From the NCBI RefSeq assembly GCF_004664715.2, contig NC_051072.1, positions 36,766,142 through 36,830,141 of the forward strand: a stretch of DNA of 64,000 bases, read 5' to 3'. Under the pieces are notes generated by a model. That model was not told the DNA's origin. It ran no database searches and was given only the letters and a program-made list of their open reading frames with translations. Positions 44,649 to 56,595 of this stretch are shown piece after piece. A program made the translations under genes and the position numbers. Each line of letters begins with the position of its first letter. The first letter of the stretch is position 1. This DNA comes from Peromyscus leucopus. Taxonomy: Eukaryota > Chordata > Mammalia > Rodentia > Cricetidae.

Positions 44649-45604
44649 TTCCTCGCCCCAAAATGGACACTAACTTTTAGTTTACTCCTGGTGAGGAGAA
44701 ACAAAGCTTCAACACAGCGCCCCACATTCTTAGAAGAATCAGAGATAAGAGGCTGCCGCCAGCAACTCCAGTGTCTCTGGCCCAGTTTGGAGATCTGTGC
44801 CTTGGCAGTGCTCCCACAGACAAGAGAGAGGAATCTTTGGGAGATCAGAGCCCATTGGAAAGGCGAGCACTACTTATAAATGACCACCAGATGCCCTGGT
44901 TCTTACAGTTCCCGCCACATTCAGATTGTGCAGTGGCGGTTTTAACCTTGGACTGTCTAAGATCGGCTTGGTCTATGCTGGGGGTGGTTTTGGGGGACTT
45001 TAGATGACAAAGGGACAGCAGATGTGCACCTTCTGGGACTGCCCTGGGGGAATGGCGGTCGTTCCTGGAGGCTCAGTTCATTTGTTTCTTATTCCACTTC
45101 GAAGTTCACAAAGCCCCTTGCTCAGAATCACACAGTCTCCTCCCTTGTACCTGGGAGGAACTTCTGGAAAACATCCAGCCAAAGTGAATATTTAATTGAC
45201 TTTTTAGAGCATCGTGCATATATTATATATTATATGTATTTAAAACATAGGTTAGTTACTAGAGTCCTACTCATATCTCTCAAGCACTTCATTTCATCAG
45301 GAGGTGATGTGTTATCTATCTACCCATCTCCCTTTCTCCTCCTTTCTCTCTTCACTCCAGTCTTCCACAGGTTCTTCCATTCTTTCTTTTATTTATCTGC
45401 AGTTAAGGTTTATGGAGATCTCACTGTATGGAAGGCATGAGACTGGGTGCTGATCCACGATGAAAACACATTCCCTAAAGCTGGCAGCTGCAAGAAGAGA
45501 GTAAACCTAAATTCTTCTCCATAAGAACTTTCTAGAACCTCTTAAACGCTAGCCTTTGATGGTGCAAATGTGCAAAGGGGGAAAAATCCTTGCCATCTAT
45601 GTTG

Positions 45605-45605
<1 letters not shown>
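44649..45605. other. No recognisable feature
   Basis: Single-copy. The 138-codon frame at 45,024-45,440 overlaps another frame and becomes Phe/Leu/Ser-rich in a CT-rich tract; no domain is recognised. Confidence 0.5.
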
Positions 45606-45643
<38 letters not shown>

Positions 45644-45801
45644 TATGTGTGTGTATGTATCTGTCTGTCAGTCTGTGTGCAGTGTGTGTGTCTCTCTGTG
45701 TGTATGTGTTGTCTGTATATGTGTGTGCAGTGTGTACGTCTCTGTAAGTGTGTATGTGTGTGTCTGTGTCTGTGTGCCTGTGTGTGCCTGTATGTATGTG
45801 T

Positions 45802-45857
<56 letters not shown>

Positions 45858-45861
45858 AGTG
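45606..45861. repeat. Compound TG-rich microsatellite
   Basis: Two long pure TG runs (about 45,606-45,642 and 45,808-45,851) separated by TG-rich sequence with TCTG and TATG variants. The Cys-Val open frames in it are repeat translations. Confidence 0.95.
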
Positions 45862-46072
45862 TGTTGGCAGTAGGGGCTCTCTTTGCCTATAGATAACACT
45901 GAATTGCTATAATCAGGCAACCTGGAACTTCTCTATGATAGGACTTCTTTTTAATTTTTCATATTAAATAGCCTTTTATCAATTTTTGGATATTGTTAAT
46001 TGAATTTTCCTCCATTGATCTGACCAGGAAATTTGATATTCTCCTTTATAGTATCTCTTGGCTTGTTTTTTT
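45862..46072. other. No recognisable feature
   Basis: Short AT-rich interval. Confidence 0.5.
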
Positions 46073-46481
46073 TTGTCAACTGGACACAAGCTAGGGTCAT
46101 TTAAAAAGAAGGAACCTCAATTGAGAAAATGTCCTTCTGGATCGGCCTGTGGGCAAGCCTGTAGGACATTCATTTTCTTGGTTAAAATTGATGTGGGAGT
46201 GCCCAGCCCACGGTGGGCAGTGCCACCCTTGAGCAAGTGGTCCTGGATAGTATAAGAAATCTGGCTGAGGAAGCTGGGGAGAGCAAGCCAGTAAGTAGCA
46301 TTCCTCCAAGGCCTCCGTTCAGTGCCTGTCTTAAGGTTCCTGCCCTGGTTGAGTTCCTGTCTTGACTTCCCTTAGAGATAGAGCATGGCCTGAGAGTTGC
46401 AAAAAGAAACACCTTTCCTCCTCAGTCAGTCCTGCTTTTGAACATGAAGCTTTATCACAACAATAGAAACCCTAAGAGACA
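46073..46481 (+). mobile_element. Rodent interspersed repeat, nearly complete
   Basis: A repeat common in rodents: 'gtcaactggacacaagcta', 'cctcaattgagaaaatgtc', 'gatgtgggagtgcccagcc', 'gctgaggaagctgggga', 'gttcctgccctggttgag' and 'caatagaaaccctaagaga'. I recognise the order but not the Repbase name. Fragments of the same family lie at 15,700-15,850 (inverse) and 40,585-40,722. Confidence 0.75.
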
Positions 46482-47742
46482 TTTCCAGTCTCGTTACTAA
46501 GAGATTTAGAAATAGACTCAGAAGATAGCTCAAGGACAACTTTACCCTAGTGTAAATGAAAACAACTGGGTGAGCAAGCTTTATAGTCTTGGCACCAGCT
46601 TGAGGGGGGTAGGGGCCTGGGAAAGGAGAAGAGATAAAAACACACCTTTCAAGTCAGGGTTCAAGAAAGCAGGTGGGGTCTGCAATGGAGGTCCACAAGC
46701 AGCTGCATGGCAGAAGAGGCAGAGTAAGCTTCAGAGATGGGAGAGAGAGCCAAGGGTTTCTGAGGAAGCACACCAGGGCTTTTGGATAATACCTGAAAGA
46801 ACAAGAGATACATAGAAATAAGGAAAAGCTACTCAGAAAAGTGGTCAGGGGCCTTGGCTGGAACTCTTGAAGTGGCTTCATGGGGACGGGGTTTCTAGAA
46901 GTATGAGAACATTAGCTTGAGGGAATAATTAATCCTCCCATCTCTTTAGCAAAGCTTGGGTAAATCATCCTTCTTGGCCAGGTGATTAACAGATCCCGCT
47001 GAATCAGGGGAGGAGACGGTGCTATGGAGTGTTTTAATCTTGGAGTAGATCAGAGTGCCATGCTTTCACCCAGGGCCAGAGGTAGACCATTCTTTTGACC
47101 AGAAGGCCTAATCAGGAACAAAGCTGATGTTTACCTTCCTGGTGTTACCAGGGCAACAGTTGGTAGGATCTAATGCTAGCCATGAGGAAAGGGTCCATTC
47201 TCAATGGCCTCCAAGCCCCTGATTCCTGTCTGGCTACCTGACACTTGCCCCTAATGTCATTTAGGAGACAGGCTGAAATTGAGGAATAGATATAACCCAT
47301 TTCTACCATGAGAATTCAGACATCCAGTTTCAAAGCTGTTGACCAGAAGGGATTGGAGCTTTTGTCATACCCTCACATACAATAACCTCTAAGCAGGTTA
47401 TGGTTTGGAGGAAGAGTGATAATGAGAAGCCACACCTCCCTCTTGGCATGCCTGGCCTCTAAATGTGGCCCGACTGGCTCACACCACTTCAGCTAAATGT
47501 GACACCAAATGCATGCATGCATACATCAGATGAATTATACTATAATTCAAATGTTGGCAAATCACATGCCTATGAATAGCTGCCCATTTTGAAATAACAT
47601 TTCATTGGAACACCATGTTGTTGCTCGTTGCTTTAAGCTGTCCTTGGCTGCTTTTGGAGGACAGTGACAAGAATGAGGAAATGTGGTGAAAGCAGACAGG
47701 GCATACAAGCCTACATCAATGTTGTCAGACCCCATAAGAAAC
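46482..47742. other. No recognisable feature
   Basis: Single-copy DNA; a short 'gcatgcatgcatac' palindromic run lies at 47,511-47,524. Confidence 0.5.
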
Positions 47743-47796
47743 TGTTTGCACATGTGTGCCCGTCTCGAATGTTTGCACATGTGTGGCCGTCTCGAC
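47743..47796. repeat. Two-copy 27-bp tandem repeat
   Basis: 'tgtttgcacatgtgtg' plus 'ccgtctcga' occurs at 47,743 and 47,770 with very few differences. Each unit carries the palindromic E-box CACATGTG. Confidence 0.9.
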
Positions 47797-49157
47797 TCCA
47801 ACCGTTGCCTTTCCTAATGGGTAGCATTTTCCTAGCTTCTCCAACCTGCATTCTTATAAGTGAGTTTTCACACCTGCCACATAGATTCCTGAGTAAATGT
47901 TATGCACGGAGAAACAATCCAATAAGAAAATAGATGACGCAATCCTGGAAATGGTTTACGATCATCTCCAAGTATCATCTGATGTTGTTAAACATGTGAG
48001 GCTGCATTTTCCACATGTAAATAAGTACAGGTAATTATAATATCTAACTCAAAACGGAAACCTAATCCAGAGGAAGAACAAGAAAAATAGCTTTATTTTC
48101 CCCATTTTAGAGTACCACCAGCCAAAACAAACTTCCTCTCTGGCTAAAGATGTTGGTGGAGCTCACATCACAGTGAATATTATTACAGCTGAAGGAGAAA
48201 GAACCTGAACTGAGTTCCAGGGGTCAGTGTGAGGGCCCCATAGCCTGGTGTTGATGTTGGTATTGTGGGGATAACTATTATTCTGTAAATAAGGCAGGAC
48301 TCTGTTGGTCTTGTCAACAGAGCCAATTGTACATATAATTGATGTTTTGACTCATGGCCACATTCTCTCCTTTTAAAGAAGGAGACACCCTTTGTTTTTA
48401 GAAAGCCCGTAGAGGAGCTGGGCAGTACCTTCCCTTAAACTCTCTGGGTGGTAGCACTCTTGTAGTTAAGTCCTGGCTTCATGAGAGCAGGTAGCTGCAT
48501 CTAGTCACTGACTAAATGACTGTGAAGTTTGTGGGAACCCGGGGACACAGCTGCCCCAGGAAACATTTCTACTGGCCTCTTTGGAACCTGTGACGGGTCT
48601 TTCTCCGAGGGCCCGAGGAATAAGATGCACATGTCTCTTTAAGTTTCCCTGGGGTCTTCCAGATCACCCCAGGGTCAAAACCCAACCCAACTGGGGAGGT
48701 GCACACTGAGGGGGACAATCTGTGTGGGTGAGCTGTCTTTCTGCTTCTGTCAGGAGACATCGTGTCTTCAGAGGAGTCTGGCATCCTGGACAGAGTCCAG
48801 AGTAAACAGCCCCTGGAGGCAATGCTCCTTAAATGCCCAGGCTCCGGAGGGGCTCTCGGTGCACACACAATGCCAAGTGCAACAAAAACACCACCGCTGA
48901 ACCACCCTCGGGAAAGTTATTGGCTACAGTGTGCCAGCCTGGGAGTCTGGGCAATTAGAGACCGAAAGTTTCAACTTCATGAATATTCAACACGAATCAA
49001 TAAAAGTGCTTTTGGAAAGTTCCCATCTAGAACTTGCAGCTCGCTCCACAGTCACCTTCCTTCCAAAACATCTCATAGGACAGCCCCCCTCTTCCTTTCC
49101 CAAGAATGTTGGAAATGGGCTAGGTTTTCCATATCAACCTGCAAAACAATGGCTTTT

Positions 49158-49158
<1 letters not shown>
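47797..49158. other. No recognisable feature
   Basis: Single-copy. The 173-codon frame starting at 48,762 is extended by the CA repeat and overlaps a second frame at 48,931; no domain is seen. Confidence 0.5.

Positions 49159-49159
<1 letters not shown>

Positions 49160-49201
<42 letters not shown>
49160..49201. repeat. (CA)n microsatellite
   Basis: About 20 CA units. Confidence 0.97.
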
Positions 49202-49203
<2 letters not shown>

Positions 49204-49714
49204 CAGCCTTAACTAAGATGGATATTAACTTCTGCGAGAGAAAGTATTGGTTTTATAGAAGGTTTTCAACTCCAGATATTTAAGGTAGCTATAACAATTC
49301 AGGATTAGTGGAAGTGAGTAAATGTTTTGACTCAAAAAGTTAGAAAAAGAATAATTATAATTTGAATGCTCCCTACCTCCTTTTCTTTTTAACTTGGAAG
49401 GGTTTAATGCATGCTATCTGCTCTCTTGTTTGAATTTTGACACACTTAAAATACGAGCAGGGATAAGTACTGCTCATTTCACAGCAAGTGAAGATTGGAC
49501 TGATTGAACAGCTGGTTAGAGTTACATGGCATCTTGTTAACCGTGTTAATGATTATTACTATTGGTCTGTTTACTGAATATTTTAGAAGCATAGAAATTT
49601 ACTGTCTCGGAACCAGGAAGCAGAGCCTGACCCAAACAAGGCAAAGACTAGGAGTTGACAGGAAGGTGCATCTATCTGGTCATCAGAGGGGTCTTCACTG
49701 CCAGCAGGTGCTTC
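49202..49714. other. No recognisable feature
   Basis: AT-rich single-copy DNA leading into a MIR fragment. Confidence 0.5.
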
Positions 49715-49800
49715 AGGAGAGTCGTCTGGACTTAGAGCTCGCTTCCTTGTCCATGAAATTGAAAGATAATACCTACTGCAAGGCTTTTTGTGAGATTAGG
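49715..49800 (+). mobile_element. MIR SINE fragment, sense
   Basis: 'cttccttgtccatgaaatt', 'gataatacctactgcaagg' and 'ttttgtgagattag' follow the MIR 3' half. Confidence 0.6.
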
Positions 49801-51748
49801 GAGAAAAATCCTGGGAGCTAAGCGGAGGAAGCATCTTCTCCCTCTGAAGACCCGACTAGTGAACTAATGAAGACAGATTACCAGGAGAAAAAGGTCTGCA
49901 GATGTAAGTCACGTGCAGAGAAGGCAGCTGGGGGAGTGAGTGCCCAACATCCAGTGTCTTTTTTCCCTGTTTACACTCTTCCTCATTGGTGGGAATAGAG
50001 GTAACTTTGAGGGGGTAGAAAGTGATTTGAAGGAAGATGAAGGGATATTAGCTTACAGCTTATTCCCTTTGGAATCCAAGTCCAACTATATACAGTTACA
50101 TTCCTCTCTACCACCATAGATAATGTAACTTCAGGGAGGCAATGGAAGGCCATTGTGCTCTCTTTGGCAACAGGTTTGGTTTTTTAGGCAAGTGCCAAGG
50201 TAAACCTGCAGTCAGCAGGTGGTGACCTCCAAAGACTTAATTTAAAATAACCAGCCTACCGGGATGATACATACGGCAGTGAAACTGTGGGGCTTCTTTT
50301 TTTTTCCTCCTTCATTTTTGAGGCCCTATTTTTTCTATAGATTGGTAGGAATTAATTATTTATATGAAAAATGCTAAGCTTGCCAAGAGACCCTGGCACT
50401 TTAATGGGTAAGTACAAACCAGACAGAAATAAAAGTGACTTCAGTAAAACGAGCCCCATGATTTCTTGAAACTCTCTAAGGATGAAGGGAATCCAGAAAA
50501 GAGGAATAGCAGAAGGTCTCCGGCCTTTGTTGGATGTTCCATTGGGCCGGTCTTTTGTACACCAGTTACTAACTGCTGCAAGAATATTGCAAGAGGGCAG
50601 AGTCTCCACCTGTGGGGAGCATTTTCCTCTGCATGCTTTGGGGAAGTTGAAATGGCCCAGAGTCAACAAGCTGTGTTGCTCCGCTGACATCCGATTGGAA
50701 TCTCACTTCCTGTGTTTTCGTCTCTTTTCTTCACTTTAATTTTGATGGCCAGTTCCCTCCGCCAATGATGCCTGGTGTAGAATGCCCCATGAGTTATCAC
50801 TGGATGACAGGGAGGCTCGGAATGGCAATACTCTGTCTTCTGTGTGTGAATTCGTTGACAGGTACAAGGGTGACCTGCCATGGAGAAACTTTACGAGATG
50901 TGTTCGGTCACCAACACACGCACAAAGTGATTTATGTAGAGAAGAGCGAGCAGTCTCGAGTTCATGTTTCTTACAAGTAACTCACAGTTTCGAGCCCACA
51001 CGGATTGAAATTCAAACTGGTTTGCTTCCGTTTAATAATAACTCAACTGTCATGACTGAAATTGGTACCCGATGAGAGCCAGCCAAGGAAGGGCTCTCTG
51101 CTTCTTGGCACCTAATGCTGTGCCACCTCAACAGTGAAATGATAGCACCTGCTTAAAGAAGGGACCGCTGGAGCACACATTTAAAGACGGCGAGGCAGAC
51201 GGATTTTGCCAAGTTGTTTTTTTCCCCTGTGTGAAACTGCAGGGTGTGGCCACAGAACACCATTGTTAATTGCTCATTGAAAATCCAGCCCACACATCTC
51301 TCCTCACCCAATGGCCCTGCTCTTTTAGGATAATTCCACCCAGTTCACAAAGCAGTGGTGAAGATATTTCCTGTCTTCATGAAAAACACTTCCATCCCCT
51401 TGCTGCCTGGGGAGGAAGTGGAAAGAGAACGCTTATCCCATACAACAGGATACAGAGCTCTGGGCCCAGGTCCTACCGCTTATCTCTGATGTCGCGAGCC
51501 GTTAGAACCCAGGCACAGCTCTAAGCACCATGCCATATGTGCAGTCCCCACAGGGAACCAGAACAAGCTGAAGGAAGTCAGGCAGAATAGCAAGCCTCAA
51601 ACACAACAGGGATTCATTCTACAACATCCCACGTCTTTGTGGTCTGGCTTTCTTGGGTTTCTGTATATATTTGTGTGTGCATGCATCTGTGTTCAGGGAC
51701 TAGATATGAAGGGCACCAAAAGCCTGCATCTGATCCATCCTTATGTGT
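49801..51748. other. Repeat-poor 1.9-kb stretch
   Basis: No SINE, LINE or LTR is visible. CpGs are retained around 50,820-51,080, where a 97-codon frame (50,782-51,075) is open; it overlaps a 71-codon frame and has no recognised domain. Candidate conserved non-coding sequence; this needs alignment. Confidence 0.45.
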
Positions 51749-51792
51749 GGGTTTTTTTGTTTGTTTGTTTGTTTTGTTTTGTTTTGTTTTTG
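51749..51792. repeat. (GTTT)n/(GTTTT)n microsatellite
   Basis: GTTT units pass into GTTTT units. Confidence 0.93.
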
Positions 51793-53304
51793 TGAAGGTG
51801 GAAGAAGACTTTGGAAAGAAGTGGTACATGAAAAGTAGGAGAAGGGCAGGCATTCAGAGTGCATGCTAACATCATTATAACCAAGGGCCACAGTGTTTTA
51901 GCTCAGACTTCCCAGAGCCCGATACTGAATATCCATCTACAGTTGGGATGGTGATCCCAGGAGGTCAGGAATGTCGGAGAAATGAACCATGGAAGATGAA
52001 GAAGCAGTACAGGATTTGCCCATGACCATTGCTAACAGTGACATTTGGAGGTCAGTCATTTTGGAGACCCCTGTGGAAGGATGTAGAACGTGTCTCTGAT
52101 TGGCTCACCCAAGAGACAAGACAGGTGAAGTACTTATATATTGAATCTTGTTCTGGTTAAGGGTTGGTTGTCTACTAACTTGTGACCAGCCCTGCATGTA
52201 AAGTGTTCCTCTAAGAGGCCAGACCACCATAAAAACAGATTTCTTCCCATATAAAGCCACCAGGAATCCAAAGAATTGTGGGGTGGCAAGGGATGTGGCT
52301 AGAGCTGGCAACTGTTATGGCTCCAACTTTGGTCTAGGCATGGTTTAAGTCCTTTATCTGTAACTTTTTGAGGATTACCATGTAGCTATTGAAGAGCTTC
52401 ATTTCTCATTTAACTGAAGACTATTGATCGGAACAAGGCACCGTACTCCCAACAGTATGAAGTACTCAGCAAACACTCTTAGTTAACATACCACTCTTAA
52501 GAACCTCACTGCAGTGGTACCGTCCGCATACTAATAAATACACTGGCTAATGCTGGAGTGTCTGTTACAGCTCTCGACACCAAAACCAGGCGAGGACGTG
52601 CAGACCAAGCTCGGCTACCACTCTGAGACCTCAGGCAGGAGGTGCTGAGTCAGCACCCCGGGTCCCTGGCCCACCCTGGCTGTGGCAAGCTTCTTCCCCA
52701 GCTTTGACCAAGGGAGGGCTCAACCTCTTCTAGAATTTGCTTTCCTCGCGCAGGGAGCGCCTACAAGAAGCAACATGATTGAACCCTCCCTGGCTCCCCT
52801 GCGTGTCACTGCCTGATTTCCAGTCTGCCTCACCCAACCAGCCGCGAGGTCTCCGTGCCCAGAGCCATCAGCAAAACCTCCCTCCCACTCCTTGTTTGTG
52901 TTGACTTGTGTCCTGTGCCACACTGAAGGTGTCGGCTAAAACTGTGGACTGACTTCATTTGGAAACACCTCGAGGTGTTCTTAAAATTCTGTTTTGAGCT
53001 ACAATATGGACCGGCGTGGCAAGGAGGCAAGAAATCAGAGGAGATAACTAAACAAAATGGTTTTGGGACAGCCAAGAGGAACTTCTGCAGAAGTAGCTTG
53101 TTATTTAAGCACACGCTATTGTTCATACATTTATGGGCACTCATGATTTCAGAAAATCTTACTGTCGTTTACAGGTTCTCCTCCCACGTACAGAGGTTAG
53201 GTAAAGTCCAGCCTGAAGGAACAAAGAATAGGATTAAATATCACTTTAATATGCTTAAAAAATAATACTTCAGTAGCTAATGCCACCATACAGCTTCCTT
53301 ACTG

Positions 53305-53306
<2 letters not shown>
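51793..53306. other. Single-copy DNA with a Maf-type palindrome
   Basis: No repeat or gene recognised; the palindromic site at 52,641-52,657 is listed separately. Confidence 0.5.
52641..52657. promoter_or_regulatory. Perfect T-MARE (Maf/NF-E2/AP-1-type) palindrome
   Basis: 'tgctgagtcagca' (52,643-52,655) is exactly the T-MARE consensus TGCTGASTCAGCA for Maf homodimers, small Maf-CNC and AP-1 family factors. The inverted symmetry extends to 8-base arms around a central G/C. It sits in G+C-rich single-copy DNA. Factor binding is inferred from the motif only. Confidence 0.65.

Positions 53307-53339
<33 letters not shown>
53307..53339. repeat. (TG)n microsatellite
   Basis: About 16 TG units. 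Confidence 0.97.
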
Positions 53340-53341
<2 letters not shown>

Positions 53342-54309
53342 GGGGTCAGAGACCATATGATGCTAAGACATTGGTAGAACTAGATTACATAAAGGCCTAA
53401 GTCAGCTTCCAAACTGAAATGAAAACCAACGAGAAGACGACTTGTCCCCACCCAAGCAAACAAGCACTCAAATTAGAGCTCCGAGAGGCCAGAGCCCACT
53501 TCCTGTCTTCAGCTCTCCACACTTCCCCTGGATTAGAACTCTGGCTTTGTTCTCACGCACTACACCTCTGTTTTTAGAAGAAAACTCCTAAGACTTTCAA
53601 CCCCTCGGTCCTGGTCGCCTGTTTCCCAGAGCCATGCTGCCTAGCCACCTGCCTTACCCAGGCCTGACCCACAAGGACCTGGCCACCTGCCTCGGCTCTG
53701 ATACAGATGGGCATTAGTCAGAAGGGAAAGTGAAGGAGGAGCCAGGAGGGGAGTGGGTGAGCGATTTTGCAAATGGGGAGCTCAAGGAACAATGGCAGAA
53801 GAATCCCAGCACAGCCTCCTTCCTTTCCCCCAGCCTCCCAAGAATAACATCCAGGCATCACCATCGCTGCCTCCCACGTGCTGACATGATCCCCTTTGTC
53901 TTGTATTTGAACAGGACAAAACCCAAATTCTGTTTTCTTTCCCTGCTTGATTTAAGAATTGCTTCAAAAAGTTGTCTGAAGCTTAGCCTGTGAACCCCGA
54001 CCAAAGACTCTCCCTGGGTTTTCCTCTCTGGGGTATCTCTGAAGAGGGGAACTTTGATGGAACCAAAGTAGAAACAGTCCTCAGACGTGCAGACCCACAG
54101 TTCCTTGTCAGAGTCCTGCACAGAAAACCAGAACTGATGGGCCGGGAGGTCCCCCAACCTGGAGAGGCCTTGGCCTGGCTGGACAAGGAAAAGGCAGCGG
54201 TGTGCCTAGTCTTTGATGCACATTTATGATGTTAATGGTGTCTATTCTCAACCCTCACTCCAACAGCATTCCTTCATGCATGTGTGTGCACACATGTCTG
54301 TATGCAGGG
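53340..54309. other. No recognisable feature
   Basis: Single-copy sequence; frames at the complement of 53,858-54,157 and 53,990-54,229 overlap and lack domains. Confidence 0.5.
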
Positions 54310-54600
54310 GGTTGCATGTATGTGACCTGTGTGTAGAGGCCAGAGGTCAAAATCAGGTGTTGGCCTCAATCACTCTGCAGGTTATTTTTTTAGAGATGGG
54401 GTCTCTCACTGAATCTGGAGCTCATCGGATGGGTGGAATAGGCTGGACAGCAAGGCCCAGGGATCCTTCTGTTTCTGCCTTCCCAGACTTGGGATTACAG
54501 ACACCACCATGCCCAAATTTTTAGGTGCATGTCGGGATCTGGACTTAAATCTGCTCTCCTGCAAGTACTTAACCAGCTAGGCCACACAGCAGCATTTCTT
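54310..54600 (-). mobile_element. Composite rodent SINE, antisense
   Basis: 'gtagaggccagaggtcaaa', 'gatggggtctctcactga', 'acttgggattacagacacc' and 'gatctggacttaaatctgc' define the best copy of this family here. The complement is a tRNA-like head, a B1-like body and a TG-rich end. Confidence 0.65.
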
Positions 54601-54624
54601 TTATATAAAAATATATTAATTTAA

Positions 54625-54795
54625 GCCGGGGGTGGTGGTGGCAATGGCGGTGGCGGCGCATGCCTTTAATCCCAGCACTCGGGAAGCAGAGCCAAGCAGA
54701 TCTCTGTGAGTTCGAGGCCAGCCTGGGTCTATAGAGCAAGTTCTAGGATAGGCACCAAAACTACACAGAGAAACACTGTCTTGAAAAAAAAAATG
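54625..54795 (+). mobile_element. B1 SINE, sense, cricetid-type tail
   Basis: 'gccgggggtggtggtggca' starts the element, with expanded GGT/GGC units near the head, and 'ggataggcaccaaaactac' marks the cricetid-type tail. The direct repeats 'tattaattt' at 54,614-54,622 and 54,796-54,804 fit a target duplication. Confidence 0.92.
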
Positions 54796-54804
54796 TATTA
54801 ATTT

Positions 54805-55018
54805 TTAAAATTTTTTATATGCTTGGGTGTTTTACCTGCATGTAAGTCTGTGCAGCACATGTGTGCCTGGTGCACTTGGAAGACAGAAGAGGGCATCAGA
54901 TCCCCAGGAACTGGAGTTACAGTTGGTTGTGAGCTGCCATGTGGGTTCTAGGAATCAAACCTGAGCCCTCTGCAAGAGCAGCCAGTGCTCTTAAGCTCTG
55001 AGCCATCTCTCCAGATCC
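54805..55018 (-). mobile_element. B3 SINE, antisense
   Basis: 'gtgcctggtgcacttggaa', 'cagaagagggcatcagatc', 'ggaactggagttacagttg', 'gctgccatgtgggttctag' and 'gagccatctctccagatcc' give an almost complete copy with the head at the right. A CTCF-like 'gaagagggca' core is present, as in many rodent B2/B3 copies. Confidence 0.92.
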
Positions 55019-55556
55019 TTAGCATCATTTCTTAAAGTGACATTCGGTCATTGAGTCAGTAGTGAGGACAGATCCTAAAAGAGCACTTCAGAGCATGAAA
55101 TGGTGTGTCTAGTTTACAACTTCAAATGCAACATGTAGGAATAACAGAACCCTCAAAAGACAAAAAAAGAAGAGGAAGGAGGAGGAGAAGGAAATTAACA
55201 TGCTACACATAAACATTGGCTTTCTTTACTTCTTGATGAATTCAAGTAAGTTTCCACAGCGCATCTTGGGAGGAATGAAATCATGTAAGATATTTAAAGC
55301 ATCACATACGTAAGTCATCTGATTCCCAGACATGTATCCTTCTTCCAATGCTGTTCAACCCAGGATTCCTAGATGAGATGGCAAAAGGCATGGCATATTT
55401 GGAAGAACTTAAATGAATATTAAATGTTATCTTAAAATATGACTATTCCAATCTGAATTCCATAAACGACTCTAGAAAGGAGAAGATTCGAGAAAGCACT
55501 AAACGGTCTTAGGTACTCTTCATGTACCAGGTACTGTCCTAAGTGCTCGATAGGTA
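55019..55556. other. No recognisable feature
   Basis: Single-copy; a short GGA-rich purine run lies at 55,165-55,190. Confidence 0.5.
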
Positions 55557-55582
55557 GCGTGTGTGTGTGTGTGTGTGTGTGA
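55557..55582. repeat. (TG)n microsatellite
   Basis: About 12 TG units directly beside the tail of an antisense B1. Confidence 0.93.
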
Positions 55583-55727
55583 CTTTTTGAGACAGGGTTT
55601 CTCTGTGTAACAGCCCTAGCTGTCCTGGAACTTGCTCTGTAGACCAGACTGGTCTCAAACTCACAGAGATCCACCTCCCCCTGCCTCCTGAGTACTGGGA
55701 CTAAAGGTGTGTGCCACCATAATCATC
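55583..55727 (-). mobile_element. B1 SINE, antisense
   Basis: 'gagacagggtttctctgtg', 'gtaacagccctagctgtcc', 'gagatccacctccccctgc' and 'ctaaaggtgtgtgccacc'. Same cricetid-type variant as the copy at 1,017-1,171. Confidence 0.9.
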
Positions 55728-56595
55728 CTGTGGACCAGGTTCTGTTATCAACCCTAGGTCATAAACAGGAGGTAGCTGCCCAGTCTGGTATAGAAACTCG
55801 CTTCCAGTGACTGAGTAATAATGTAAGTGAGTCATGAACAGAAAGGCCGAATCCAAATCATTTACTCAGAACGAGCATGCCACATGACTTCTCAGTGCCT
55901 AAGATACAAGTGCAATTCTTAAAACATGTTTTTAAATTGATTCATCCATTAATATATATTTAGCAGTAACATACCTGTCAAAGCTGCACCATAGGCGCTG
56001 AAGATACAGTTGAAAATAGACGAGATTCCTGCCCCTGACATTCACATCTAGTCTAGATGTATTACAAATATAATAGAATCATAGAAATAAATAGAATTAA
56101 TATAAGCTCCAGTAAGTGCTAACATAGAAATGGAGATCGTGTGACATTAAATAAGGGAGGGAGATGCCTTAAGCCTAAATTCTCATGGGAGCTGGACAAA
56201 GGATTGCGTGCAGGTAGTTTGTTTTGTAAGCGGATGCAAAAGACAACAGCCAGGAAAAAAGAAAACAAAGGAGAAGAAATGTTAACACTAGGAGTCATTG
56301 AAGATTTATTAGGTCGCTTAAGGACAATGCTGTGGGCCATGGGGATATTTCTGCTTGGACACCAAGAAGCCATGTAGATAACCTCAGAAATGCCCCACCC
56401 AATGGATGAGAGATGGACGTCACTCCATTAGCTGCCGCAGGCCCATAGATTAATTTCCTATTTCCAGGTCATGAGGGCACAGCTCCCCTGTAGCATCAGA
56501 GAAACTTTGAAGCAGGAACTGTAACCCGTGAGGCCAGGTGCTCTCTCTCAAGGGATACTTGAACAAGACTGATGTAGCTGCAATGGCCAGAGGAA
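55728..56595. other. No recognisable feature
   Basis: Single-copy non-coding DNA. Confidence 0.5.

Noticed and set aside
45556..45920. Cys-Val and His-Thr repeat frames on both strands
   Set aside because: Translations of a TG/CA microsatellite.
5903..49201. Regularly spaced short repeats that might suggest a CRISPR-like array
   Set aside because: The repeats are simple CA/TG microsatellites and dispersed SINEs; there are no repeat-spacer units and the host is a mammal.
48762..49283. 173-codon open frame ending in a His-Thr repeat
   Set aside because: The frame is lengthened by the CA microsatellite; the remainder is not recognisable as protein.
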